A stretch of DNA of 64,000 bases from Piezodorus guildinii (lineage: Eukaryota > Arthropoda > Insecta > Hemiptera > Pentatomidae). The first letter of the stretch is position 1; every line of letters starts with the position of its first letter. Of the stretch, positions 54,285 to 64,000 are shown piece after piece. Below the pieces are notes generated by a model that did no database searches, was not told where the DNA came from, and saw only the letters and a list, made by a program, of their open reading frames with translations. The stretch covers positions 23,315,806-23,379,805 of the forward strand of contig CM041295.1 in the NCBI GenBank assembly GCA_023052935.1, given 5' to 3'. Made by a program: the position numbers and the translations under genes.

Positions 54285-55466
54285 CATTTTTTTTTTAATC
54301 TGATGCGCTCAACACAGAACTTTCACAAACTTCTTGAAGAAAAGTTTTAAATAAACGTAAAGATAAACAATTTCAAAAGAATTATTTTTCTACAATGAAA
54401 GCATTAACTTATTCTAAGTAATTCATTATATTATCCAGAATAAGTTAAAATAATTACCTATGTTTATGCCCTTTGCGCCATTCTGCACTATTTTCTAAAA
54501 CTCAGTATGTAAGATAACATTTTTTTCTAAAATCTTTAGCTTTCCAGCGGTATATTATTCTTAGGGGGAGTTCTATATTATGATAATATTTAAATTATTA
54601 CATATAAAAGTATTATTTATTCAGTGTTTATTATTTAAGGCATATTTATGAATTCTATATGTCTGTTCGTTTTTTTTTTTTCAAATATCGTGCATGTATA
54701 CAGGTAAACTCTCAAATAATTCATTAATTTTAATTGTTAATTTAAAATTAAGTTACTTTTATCGTGGAAAATACAATGTTATCACTATTAATGTTTATTT
54801 AAAATTAAATTATTTTTATTGTAGAAAATGCTAAAAATAATGTATATTTATAATCAAAATGGATTAATATTATTATCTTAAAGTATTATTAAATTTAAGT
54901 AATGTTAAATAAGTATTCTATCTTTAAGTATTATTAATTAAGTATTCTAGTAACTTTAAGTATTATTATGTTTAAGTGTATTAATATTATTGTCTTTATG
55001 TAGCCAGCCCCTATTTGCAGGGGGGTCTTACCCAAAAACAAATAAATAAGTTTATCTATCTATCTATATTATAAATATATATTACTACTCATATTTGCTA
55101 GGGGTGAAATACCCAGGAAAAATAAATCTGCTGTTCTTTCCTTCATTTGGTTATCGCATTATTGTATATTTATTATATTGTTTTCTCAATTCTAACATCA
55201 ATAAATATTGTATATTTTTAGAATATACAAAATTCAAGGTACTTAAGAGGAAGAAATTTTAAAATATCAGGATTAAAGCCCTGTCAGACAATTTTAAAAA
55301 GAATGAAATCGACATAATATTAAAACCCTTTAAAGCGAGTTTAATCAAAACAATTAGTATATATAATATATAATATATATATATATATAATATATATATA
55401 TGTAGACAACTTGAAAGAAAAAATAGAGGGTGATACTGTCAAATATTTCATTTTGATGATATATTA

Positions 55467-55544
<78 letters not shown>

Positions 55545-55559
55545 ATCAAATATTTTCAT
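54285..55559. repeat. Array flank, family E scraps and (TA)n tracts
   Basis: 54480-54560 and 55230-55345 are short forward E pieces (CTTTAGCTTTCCAGCGGTAT; AAGCCCTGTCAGACAATTTT). (TA)-rich tracts at 55356-55400 and 55475-55541. GATA-like repeats near 55055. Nothing else recognised. Confidence 0.5.
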
Positions 55560-55764
55560 TTTTTCAAGGCCCAAGCATCTCTTGCTTGAGTGGGTCAGTT
55601 ACCTGAACTGAACGAAGTCAGTGAGGCACTTATGATTTCTGAATTATTACAATTTTTAAAAAAGCGGGTAAATATGTAAGTTGTATTAATTCAATAACCA
55701 AATAAAAGAGATATGAGTAAAAATAGTTTGCTAGATAATTTTTTTTTTTGAACATTAGAATAAC

Positions 55765-55842
<78 letters not shown>

Positions 55843-56933
55843 GTGTATAATGTTCTGTTGGAAAACTAAAGATTCGAGAAAAAAAATTATATGCAAATTG
55901 GGTTAAAAATGAATTATAGGTAAATATAATAATAATTCAAAAATATGGTCATAGAATGGCGAAGGGTCTGTAACACTAGGAGGCGTTTCGAGATATTTCC
56001 CCACCCTCAGTGTAATAAAAAACCATGAAATTCTTATTAAATATTAATTGAACATTAACAGGTAATAATTTACTGATTAATTAATAAGAGATAGACACTG
56101 ACACATCGAGGGAAGAATTTATGAAAATATAAATGTTTTAGACAAGAAATGTTGAAGGGATGTTTTCACAGAAAAATTATAATAGAGAACAATCATTAAA
56201 TTTTATGACACAATGGGGCGTGGTATATTGTCATGGAAACCGACGGATCAATATTGTATCCAAGCGCATGTACCACCATTCCATTATATTTAAAATATAT
56301 AAATTATCTGTTAAATACCTCCTTAAAACTTCATTAAACTCCTTCGTACTTAAATTTCTGAATATATGCAATATAATATACAAGAAAAAACCATAAAATA
56401 TAATTAAAATTCATATATTTTCAAATTCAGAAATTATATACAGTGCCTTACTGACTTCATTCGGTTTTGGTAACTGACCCACTCAAGCAAGTGATTGGGC
56501 CTTGCAACATTTGGCAAGGGAGCCGGATCATCAAAATGAAATTTCGTGTAATCTACTTATTTTTGATATAACATAAAAACTATAATGTATCAAATTTATT
56601 TTCTGAGGATCTACAATATATTAGGAAATAATTATACGAACTATAAAATTCAAAGCCCTACTTCTGATTAAAATTAAAATTTTCTAAAAAGTTTTTCTAT
56701 TTATTTTAAGGCACTCGGTCCCTTAAAAGGCCGCCTTCTTTTCAGTCGCCTAGGAGGGTGATCAGGGTTATCTAATTATTTATTTACTGCAATTTACAAC
56801 TGCATTTAAGGATACAATAAGTAAATATGCAGAATGAAAATAAAAAGTCATGAAAATGTCTTGAGGAAGAACTACCCAGTGGTAGCACTTCACTAACTAT
56901 TTTGTTATTTCTGTAAATGTTAATTACAAAATC
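55560..56933 (-). repeat. Repeat family G, copy 1 (inverted relative to 63000-63690)
   Basis: 55930-56590 is the reverse complement of 63000-63690, including TGGGGCGTGGTATATTGTCA, a hammerhead-like motif at 55982-56012 (minus; ACTGAGGGTGGGGAAATATC then TCGAAACG), and CTTGCAACATTTGGCAAGGG. The frame at 56160-56396 (QWGVVYCHGNRRINIVSKRM) is conserved as a frame at 63184-63480, but this may only reflect nucleotide similarity. The G terminus at 56905-56933 (TTAATTACAAAATCTGGTG) resembles the E terminus. (TA)n at 55772-55840. Confidence 0.7.
56706..56905 (-). mobile_element. Circularly permuted J2 LINE tail
   Basis: All segments of the J2 3' end are present, but in the order coding end / 5' break / 3' UTR terminus / UTR body. 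Copies at 16600-16760 and 58310-58480 have UTR terminus / UTR body / coding end. It is inserted in a G repeat with CTATTT(T) on both sides. Confidence 0.65.
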
Positions 56934-57005
56934 TGGTGAGCCAAAAAAAAAAAATTATATATGCAGGATTCCCTGTGAGTCGAGGATTATGGTCTCCGCT
57001 ATGTT

Positions 57006-57480
57006 TTACAACTGGTTTCTTTCCAGTCCATACTTCTCAAAAAATGATCCAGTAGCTACTGGGATGGTCCAACCGCTTCCAAACTGAAGTCCCATGACTG
57101 TATATTCTCTGTCGCCAAACTCCTCACGAAATTTTTTTTGCAAGTATGGAATACGTTTCGTATCGTTTTCTTTCTCCTCTTGAATTGTTTCGCCTTGTCC
57201 CCGGTCATTTGTTTGATGTCTGATAGTGGAATCTACTATCAGTGGTTCCTTTTCTGTAGCACTAAATGCCAAGATGTCCACAAATCTTGTTGACCCATCG
57301 GTATCAAGGCAAAAAAACTATTGAAACATTTGTATTTTTTCCTTTCTAAAAGTTCTGCAACTTCCTTCTTGATGCAGTTGTTCCGGCGGGGGACGTGAAT
57401 CATTTTATGTGGACATTAACCCGACACAGGTGCAAGGGGTTACTGACTCTCCACCGCATCTGCAGCAGATATCGTTTCTA
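57006..57480 (-). pseudogene. R2-like LINE C-terminal fragment
   Basis: The minus strand: CRCGGESVTPCTCVGLM then HVPRRNNCIKKEVAELLERK, and after a frameshift in a T run DTDGSTRFVDILAFSATEKE, PLIVDSTIRHQ, and EFGDREYTVMGLQFGSGWTI P. This fits the C-terminal part of R2/NeSL-type LINEs: a cysteine cluster, RH/N-x-x-I, and a restriction-like endonuclease pattern (D-I-L-x-F…L-I-V-D-x-T-I-R). RT is not present. Stop near 57006. 57481-57745 shows nothing recognisable. Confidence 0.65.
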
Positions 57481-57747
57481 TATCCTTAGTATATTACTAT
57501 TCTTATTTGCGGACAAAATAATTTAATTTATTCACTCACTCGCTGGCACTACAGTCCATCAGCAGCTTGTTTAATTTCATAATTAATTACAAATGCATTA
57601 ATATATATATTTTTTTTAACTTAATAATTGTATTGCACGTGTATAAGTTACAATCAGCAAATGAGTTATATTTGATAAACATAGCATGGGCTGGCACTAG
57701 GGAGACAGTGCGCAGTGGTGCTTCATCCTGACATCAAAAATAAACTA

Positions 57748-58307
57748 TTTTTTTTTTAGGCTTGGAGGTCTCTCATCCAACTTCTTTTCAGCCTACGCAG
57801 ATTTATGTATGGTAGGTCAGTTGTAGCCATGTTTTTTACAAGTTTGTTTCTATGTTCATTAAGTTTGTCGTGAAATCGTTTGTAAGTCAGTCGAATATGG
57901 TTTATAGGGTATCGTTTGACATATATGGTGGTGAGTTTATTGCTAGTCTTAAAAATTGCGATTGAAAGGTTTGTATTTTTCGTATGTGTGTCTTTTTAGC
58001 GGGTCCGTATATTTGGCAAGCATGAATCCATATTGGTTTTAATAAATAAGTGTATACATTAAGTTTCTGTCTAGTGGATAATTTAGAACGTCTATGTAAT
58101 ATTTAATATAATAGTATAAGTCGAATGTTTAGCGTTTTACGTTTTGTCTTGACGTGTGGGCCCCATGTCAATCTTTTGTAAAATATTAGTCCTATATACA
58201 TTACTGTATTTGATTGCGGTAAATGGTGATTGTCTATGTAAACGGAAGTGAAGATTCCGCGTCTAAGTGTAAAAGTATTATGTAGTGAGTTGTCATGGTT
58301 AATTTTT
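57748..58307 (-). pseudogene. Jockey-like LINE (J3) RT C terminus, interrupted
   Basis: The minus strand after the nested insert: HDNSLHNTFTLRRGIFTSVY, DNHHLPQSNTVMYIGLIFYK, KRLTWGPHVKTKRKTLNIRL, stop, LKPIWIHACQIYGPAKKTHT, and LPYINLRRLKRSWMRDLQA then stop at about 57748. Its upstream part, WCKKWKLKIN (59361-59390), is separated by the J2 insertion at 58308-59348. One in-frame stop plus the interruption inactivate it. Confidence 0.78.
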
Positions 58308-59348
58308 TTTTTTCATTTTAAACATATTTATTGATATTTACAACTGTATACAAAATACATCAAGTAAATGTAATGGAATATGGTAAATTGACATGTAGAG
58401 ACACCACCCATTGCCAGCAATCTAAATATATCCTGAACTAGAAGGTCTCGCGGCCATCTTCTTTTCAGACACCTCGGAGGGTTATCAGGAATTGAGGAGG
58501 AAGACAGAATGGAAACCAGTGGATTAGAGTGGGAATGCAGTTTTTCATGGAATGAATGATACCTGGTTCGGGCTAAATCAGTAACATATGGAACATTAAG
58601 GTCTTTATGGATAAGTTTATTCGTGACAAAATATGGATTGTTGAGGATTTTACGAAGGATTTTGGATTATAAGGATTGGATACGAAAGGAATTCGATGGT
58701 TTAGTAGACCCCCATCTACTCCGTAAGTCCAGATAGGTCTTATGATGGTCAGAGTTAAGTCTTTTATAGTTAAGAGGAAGCTTTGACCGTTTGTCTAATA
58801 AGTAACCGAAAGCGGCGAGCTGTATCTTGTCGTTTCAGTCTAGTGTGGGGATTCCATGTTAGACGTTTGTCAAGTAGAAGTCTTAGGTAGCAGATCTGTT
58901 CAACCGGAACAAGCGGAATATTATTAAAGGTTACTGTAGGGCAGGATGTCATAGGTTTACGACGAAGGGTAAAGGTTATTTGGTGGGATTTGTTGGAATT
59001 TATTTTAATTCGCCAATTCTGACACCATACTTCAAGGTCTCTGATGTGGGATTGGAGAGTTTGAGAAGCAGCAGTTGGATCGTTATTGACTGATAACACA
59101 CAAGTGTCATCGGTATAGGTAGAAAGGAAAGTGTAAGGATGGGTTGGGACATCAGCTGAATAGACTGTATAAAGAATGGGTCCTAGGATACCTACTTGAG
59201 GAACACCAGCAGACTCAGAAAAGGAGGAGGAGTAGGAACCATTGTGATTTATTATAAAGGATCTATTACTGAGGTATGACTGGATAATAAGAAAATATGT
59301 AGGAGGGAGGAATGTTCGGAGTTTGTAAAGCAATCCCGGGTGCCAGAC
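58308..59348 (-). pseudogene. J2 LINE inserted in the J3 LINE, 12-bp TSD
   Basis: Target duplications TGGTTAATTTTT lie at 58296-58307 and 59349-59360. The minus strand encodes MLYKLRTFLPPTYFLIIQSY, AGVPQVGILGPILYTVYSAD (motif B, QG changed to QV), TYTDDTCVLS (catalytic DD kept), ITFTLRRKPMTSCPTVTFNN, LDKRLTWNPHTRLKRQ. A frameshift near 58790 precedes the NKLIHKDLNVPY…PPRCLKRRWPRDLL tail. 3' UTR and A-tail (plus-strand T run at 58303-58312). 5' truncation falls at the VWHPGLL region. Confidence 0.88.
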
Positions 59349-59390
59349 TGGTTAATTTTTAACTTCCATTTCTTACACCAGTTAGAAATT

Positions 59391-60345
59391 CATTAATATA
59401 CATTTATTTTACAAATAATAGTATAAATACGATGACAATTTAAAATACTTGAACCTGGAAAAAAATTCTTCTTATATCGATGTAAAATTTAATAGGCTTT
59501 AATATCATGTATGTTTCGTTCTGATTTAAATAGTCTGACAGGGCTTAAATACCGATTTTTTTAATTATCTTTCTCTAAAGTACCCTTATTTTGTGGATTA
59601 AAAAATATTAAACATATCATCTTGTTAGCATTAATAAAAAACGGTTAAATATCTCTGGCGGTCGTGCAAAACTAGATAACTGGAGTTATATTAAAAATGG
59701 GACAAAAAAAACTCCACGTATCGCTACCTCAGTCCGTCTCCAGGTTGTGTTAAATTGGTTAAAGAAATTTCTCGGTGAAAGAAATTTCAGTTGGAAATAA
59801 AGCTGTATGTTCATATATGATAATTACACTATTTTTGGTATTACGAAAAACATTAAGTCGCTCTCCTGTAAAATGAGATATTTTGACTTAACCACTTATT
59901 CACGACAGTCACAGATATTCAACTTAAGCATGTTTGATTACTAACTAAGAAGAAAATAAGAAACATATTTTTTTTTCCAAACACAAGAAATGTAATATAG
60001 ATGTATAACATACCGTTGGAAAACAAAAGGGTTTAAACAAATGTGATCTTATATACCAAGTAGTGAAAAGTAATGTAAATTGACGAATAAGGCATACACT
60101 TGGGTAGTTGTTGTGCATAAAAATTTTTTGCTGGTATATTATTTAGTCTAAAAGCTTTGTTTCTGACGAAATCAAATGTAATTCTTTAAAATTGTTTGAA
60201 CTCTAACTTCATTCAAAGGTTCTTAAATTTATTTTAACTACCGACGTGTAAGTGTAAGTCGTATGTAGCACATACCACATTGAAAAAAAAAAATTAAAAT
60301 TTCATTTACAATTTAGTAAGGAGGTGAGTGAAATTTTTAGGCACA
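59391..60345 (-). repeat. Family E repeat (minus), diverged
   Basis: Reversed E landmarks at 59480-59640 (ATCGATGTAAAATTTAATAG, CTGACAGGGCTTAAATACCG) and 59990-60290 (ATACCGTTGGAAAACAAAAG, TAAGTCGTATGTAGCACATA). The middle (59650-59990) contains unrelated inserted sequence of unknown type. Confidence 0.6.
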
Positions 60346-60468
60346 CCAGATTTTGTAATTAACATTTTCAGAAAAAACAAATATTTTAATTTCATTTAGA
60401 AGTAGGGTTTTGAACTTTACAGTATGTATAATTATTTCCTAATATATTGTAGATGTTCAGAAAAGAAA
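60346..60468. repeat. Family G, left half of a copy split by the palindrome
   Basis: ACCAGATTTTGTAATTAACA through GATGTTCAGAAAAGAAA, parallel to 62655-62740 plus 62940-62992. It continues at 62531 after the palindrome. Confidence 0.75.
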
Positions 60469-62530
60469 GGGCCTAGCCGGATAAGCATGTGAAATCTGCC
60501 CCCGCGTGTATTTGAACCAAATTTATACCATTGAGTCACACCTATGAGAAACAACCTTACGCAAATTTTTAGCCCCTTAATCCTAACGGGGGGGAAGTTA
60601 AGGAGGGGGAAAGATAAAACAAAAAAAATTGTTTTCTCCTGAACAGCTCAACCGATTTTCACGAAAAAAATATATGTTATGGATTTTATAAAAAGGTTTC
60701 AAAAAATATTTTTTTAAATTTTTTTCCACGAAAATGTTGGTCCCAAAAAATTTTTGAATTTTTCAAAAAAATATTTTTTGGTTATGATGGTTTGGTACAC
60801 CTCCAATTTTTCGCTACTTTATTTCATTATAGGGTCCTCCGTAACATATATTTTTTTCAATTTTATCGGAAGTGTACCCCATGGTGAAAAATAAAAAAAA
60901 CAATTTTTTTTCCTGAACGAATCGACCGACTTTCACGAAAAAAATATATGTTAATGGTTTTCTAATAGAGTTTCAAAAAACATTTTTTTGAATTTTTTAT
61001 TTCGAAAACCTGAGTCAAAATTTTTAGTTTTCCAAAATAAAGTTTAAATTATGTTGGATTAGTACACCAACAATTTTTTACTAATTTGATTCATTGGAGA
61101 GTCCTGCACCATATTTTTTTTTTTCAAGTTGGTCTAAAATGTACCCAATAAGGAAAAATAAAAAGAAACAGCATTTTTCAGCTCTATGAGTAGTAGCTGG
61201 TCACGCATGAAGAGTAGGGATAGAGCCATAGGGTCGTAATGTCATTAGATATCACTTACACACTATGCACATACATACTATTTATTATACCTATTATTAT
61301 AATTATCTTATATTGGATCGAATGTATATATTTTTTTTCTTTGTATTTAGTTAATTCTTTTTACTTGGATAACTACTACACAGCACTATATGCTATATTT
61401 ACATAAAACGTAACTAAAAAGATTTTTTTTAATATATATTTTTTCATATTATTATATGTTAATCAAAAAAGTTATGATGACAGACTTGCATGAAGTGTTC
61501 GACAAAAAGCCTGTCGACTGTTAACTTTTTTGATTAACATATAGTAATATGAAAAAATATATATTAAAAAAAATCTTTTTAGTTACGTTTTATATAAATA
61601 TAGCATATAGTGCTGTGTAGTAGTTATCCAAGTAAAAAAAATTGACTAAATACAAAGAAAAAAAAAATATATATATTCGATCCAATATAAGATACTTATA
61701 ATAATAGGTATAATAAATAGTATGTATGTGCATAGTGTGTAAGTGATATCTAATGACATTACGACCCTATGGCTCTATCCCTACTCTTCATGCGTGACCA
61801 GCTACTACTCATAGAGCTGAAAAATGCTGTTTCTTTTTATTTTTCCTTATTGGGTACATTTTAGACCAACTTGAAAAAAAAAATATGGTGCAGGACTCTC
61901 CAATGAATCAAATTAGTAAAAAATTGTTGGTGTACTAATCCAACATAATTTAAACTTTATTTTGGAAAACTAAAAATTTTGACTCAGGTTTTCGAAATAA
62001 AAAATTCAAAAAAAATGTTTTTTGAAACTCTATTAGAAAACCATTAACATATATTTTTTTCGTGAAAGTCGGTTGATTCGTTCAGGAAAAAAAATTGTTT
62101 TTTTTTATTTTTCACTATGGGGTACACTTCCGATAAAATTGAAAAAAATATATGTTATGGAGGACCCTATAATGAAATAAAGTAGCGAAAAATTGGAGGT
62201 GTACCAAACCATCATAACCAAAAAATATTTTTTTGAAAAATTCAAAAATTTTTTGGGACCAACATTTTCGTGGAAAAAAATTTAAAAAAATATTTTTTGA
62301 AACCTTTTTATAAAATCCATAACATATATTTTTTTCGTGAAAATCGGTTGAGCTGTTCAAGAGAAAACAATTTTTTTTGTTTTATCTTTCCCCCTCCATA
62401 ACTTCCCCCCCGTTAGGATTAAGGGGCTAAAAATTTGCGTAAGGTTGTTTCTCATAGGTGTGACTCAATGGTATAAATTTGGTTCAAATACACGCGGGGG
62501 CAGATTTCACATGCTTATCCGGCTAGGCCC
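60469..62530. mobile_element. Near-perfect 2.06-kb palindrome with GGGCC termini
   Basis: The left arm (60469-61474, about 1006 bp) and right arm (61522-62530, about 1009 bp) are reverse complements with only scattered differences. The spacer (61475-61521, 47 bp) can itself pair partly (GACAG…CTGTC). Termini are GGGCCTAGCCGGATAAGC. Each arm contains a two-unit direct repeat of about 260 bp (CAACCGATTTTCACGAAAAA and CGACCGACTTTCACGAAAAA). No convincing coding frame. Host repeat G resumes immediately outside (AAA on the left, TTT on the right), and related G copies without the insert read AAATTTGATACATT, so the insertion left no target duplication. Confidence 0.9.
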
Positions 62531-63690
62531 TTTGATACATTATAGTTTTTATGTTATATCGAAAATCAGTAGATTCCACGAAATTTCGATTTCGATAATT
62601 CGACTTCCTTGCAAATGTTGCAAGGAGATAAGTGATACTGGCGTGTTGCACGCACCAGATTTTGTAATTAACATTTTCAGAAAAAAATTTTTTTTTAAAT
62701 TTTAATCAGAAGTATAGTTTTGAATTTTACAGTTTGTATAATGATGGAGTTTTTGTTGACCGTTGAAAAATTAGATGAGGAAGATGGTTGGGGTTGCGGT
62801 CATTAAATAGAAACACACATTTAAAACAAGTGCTATTTTAATTATGTGCCGACGTTTCGGCCTACATTGTGGGCCTTTATCAGGGCTAAAAGAAGCAAGA
62901 TAACAAAAAATGTAATTTTAGACTTAATAATATATACAGTTTGTATTATTATTTTCTAATATATTTTATATACCAGGATGTTCAGAAAAGAAATTCGATA
63001 CATTATAGTTTTTGAATTGTATTGAGAATAAGTGAATGACACGAAATTTCATTTTGATTATTCGGCTCCCTTGCCAAATGTTGCAAGGCCAAAGCATCTC
63101 TTGCTTGAGTTGGTCAGTTACCAGAACTGGATGAAGTCAGTGAGGCACTGTATATAATTTCTGAATTTAAAAATTTATGGATTTTAATAATATTTTATGA
63201 CTTTTTTGTTGAATATTATATAGCAGATATTCGGAAATTGAAGTACGAAGGAGTTTAATGAAGTTTTAAGGAGGTGTTTAACAGATAATTTATATTCTTT
63301 AAATATACTGGAATGGTGGTACATGCGCTTGGATACAATATTGATCCGTCGGTTTCCATGACAATATACCACGCCCCATTTCGTCATAAAATTTAATGAT
63401 TTTTCTATATACGTGTATTTTATTATATCGCGTATATTTTTCTGTGAAAACATCCTATCAACATTTCTTGCCCAAAACATTTATATTTTCATAAATTCTT
63501 CCCTGGAAGTGTCAGTGTCTATATCTTATTAATTAATCAGTGAAGTAATTACTTTTTAATGTGCAATAATATTTAATAAGATTTTCATGGTGTTTTATTA
63601 CACTGAGGGTGGGGAAATATACCGAAACGTATCCCAATGTACAGTCCCTTCGCCATTTTATGACTATATTTTTGAATTATTATAATTATT
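62531..63690 (+). repeat. Family G copies (rest of split copy, then a further copy)
   Basis: 62531-62660 completes the copy split by the palindrome and ends in an E-like terminus (GTGTTGCACGCACCAGATTTT). 62661-63690 is another copy, holding the hammerhead element and then the segment inverted relative to 55930-56590. A hammerhead-like motif occurs at 63601-63634 (CACTGAGGGTGGGGAAATAT then ACCGAAACGTATC). Confidence 0.7.
62740..62934 (-). mobile_element. 195-bp hammerhead-like retroposon, 12-bp TSD
   Basis: Flanked by TACAGTTTGTAT at 62728-62739 and 62935-62946. The minus strand contains CCCTGATAAAGGCCCACAAT then GTAGGCCGAAACGTCGGCAC: the first box has one change from CTGATGA, stem II GGC/GCC and the GAAAC box are kept, stem III is weakened. 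It aligns end to end with 30919-31039 (AATGATGGAG to ACTTAATAATA) except for an extra segment of about 60 bp next to the ribozyme. A 12-bp duplication points to insertion by a retroelement-type mechanism. Confidence 0.75.
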
Positions 63691-64000
63691 ATTAGCTTTC
63701 CAACAGTACATTATACATACATATAACTATTCTTATGATCGAAAAAAAAAAAATCTAACAAACTTCTTTTAATGTCTCCTTTATTTGGCATTTGAAATCA
63801 TTCAACTTATATATTTACCCGCTATCTATCAATTGTAATAAGAAGAAATGGTAAAATTTTTCAAATTTCCAAAATTGATAGCAGTTAATATGGAGGTAAC
63901 ATTCTGACTGAAACCGTCTGAAAGGGCTTAAATGCTTCTATGTTAAAAATGTCTTCCTCTTAACTGCTTTTAATTTTGAAGATTTGAAAAAGTTTACCAT
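63691..64000. repeat. Family E pieces at the window edge
   Basis: 63695-63845 is forward (TTAGCTTTCCAACAGTACAT, TCTCCTTTATTTGGC). 63890-64000 is reversed (TCTGAAAGGGCTTAAATGC). Both run diverged and the second leaves the window. Confidence 0.55.

Noticed and set aside
53768..54350. Two long overlapping repeat-protein frames on opposite strands
   Set aside because: Both arise because the 57-bp tandem unit is a multiple of three and lacks stops; no start context or domain supports translation.
56160..56396. Conserved 78-codon frame shared with 63184-63480
   Set aside because: The two regions are inverted copies of repeat G with similar nucleotide identity inside and outside the frame; no domain is recognised.
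62115..62360. 81-codon frame inside the palindrome arm
   Set aside because: Low-complexity, Phe/Lys-rich translation of T- and A-runs, with no domain.
1..64000. CRISPR arrays, prophage or bacterial operons
   Set aside because: No spaced identical short repeats, ribosome-binding sites or collinear gene strings; the content is clearly metazoan transposons.

Overview
Eukaryotic, almost certainly invertebrate (probably arthropod) repeat-rich DNA. It is strongly AT-rich, full of (TA)n microsatellites, and has no operons, rRNA or long host open frames. The recognisable coding matter is transposon debris: Jockey-like LINEs, other non-LTR fragments, cecropia-type and other mariners, a hAT, a pogo-like element, Tc1-like termini, a Penelope-like element (PLE), tRNA-derived SINEs, MITEs and foldback elements. 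No complete cellular gene is visible. One 80-bp segment (23007-23086) looks like a spliced host exon, so the window may lie mostly inside a large intron.

Layout. 0-12 kb: a Jockey-like LINE (1134-2886) split by another LINE, a SINE, two abutting mariners, a foldback element (8539-9388) and a TIR element with ribozyme-like motifs (10848-11490). 12-21 kb: a deleted mariner between duplicated flanks (14031-15245), a three-level nest (hAT > LINE > LINE, 15899-18004) and a decayed pogo-like element (about 18507-21047). 21-27 kb: LINE tail, candidate exon, and an array of a 0.9-kb repeat called family E here, one copy holding an AATT-flanked MITE. 27-36 kb: Tc1-like termini, inverted repeats, a short hammerhead-like element, a CR1/L2-like LINE tail, a GIY-YIG PLE remnant, more family E and two SINEs. 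36-47 kb: a larger foldback element carrying a HEEADTR-type fragment, two more MITEs, RNase H and C-terminal LINE pieces, and a 1.45-kb inverted-repeat element. 47-51 kb: the best Jockey-like LINE (47217-50720), with the ORF1 end, endonuclease, reverse transcriptase and poly(A), broken by two frameshifts and one stop. 51-64 kb: family E copies, a 57-bp tandem array (53831-54284), an R2-like LINE end, a LINE-in-LINE nest (57748-59390), a 2.06-kb near-perfect palindrome (60469-62530) and a 195-bp hammerhead-like element with 12-bp target duplications.

Local labels: J1/J2/J3 = Jockey-like LINE subfamilies; N = a second LINE type found nested in J copies; K = CR1/L2-like LINE tails; E = 0.9-kb non-coding repeat; G = longer repeat sharing one terminus with E. 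The elements do not form a pathway. They are layered insertions, and several empty and filled sites within the window allow insertion order and target duplications to be read directly. All family names come from motif recognition by eye, without database searches.
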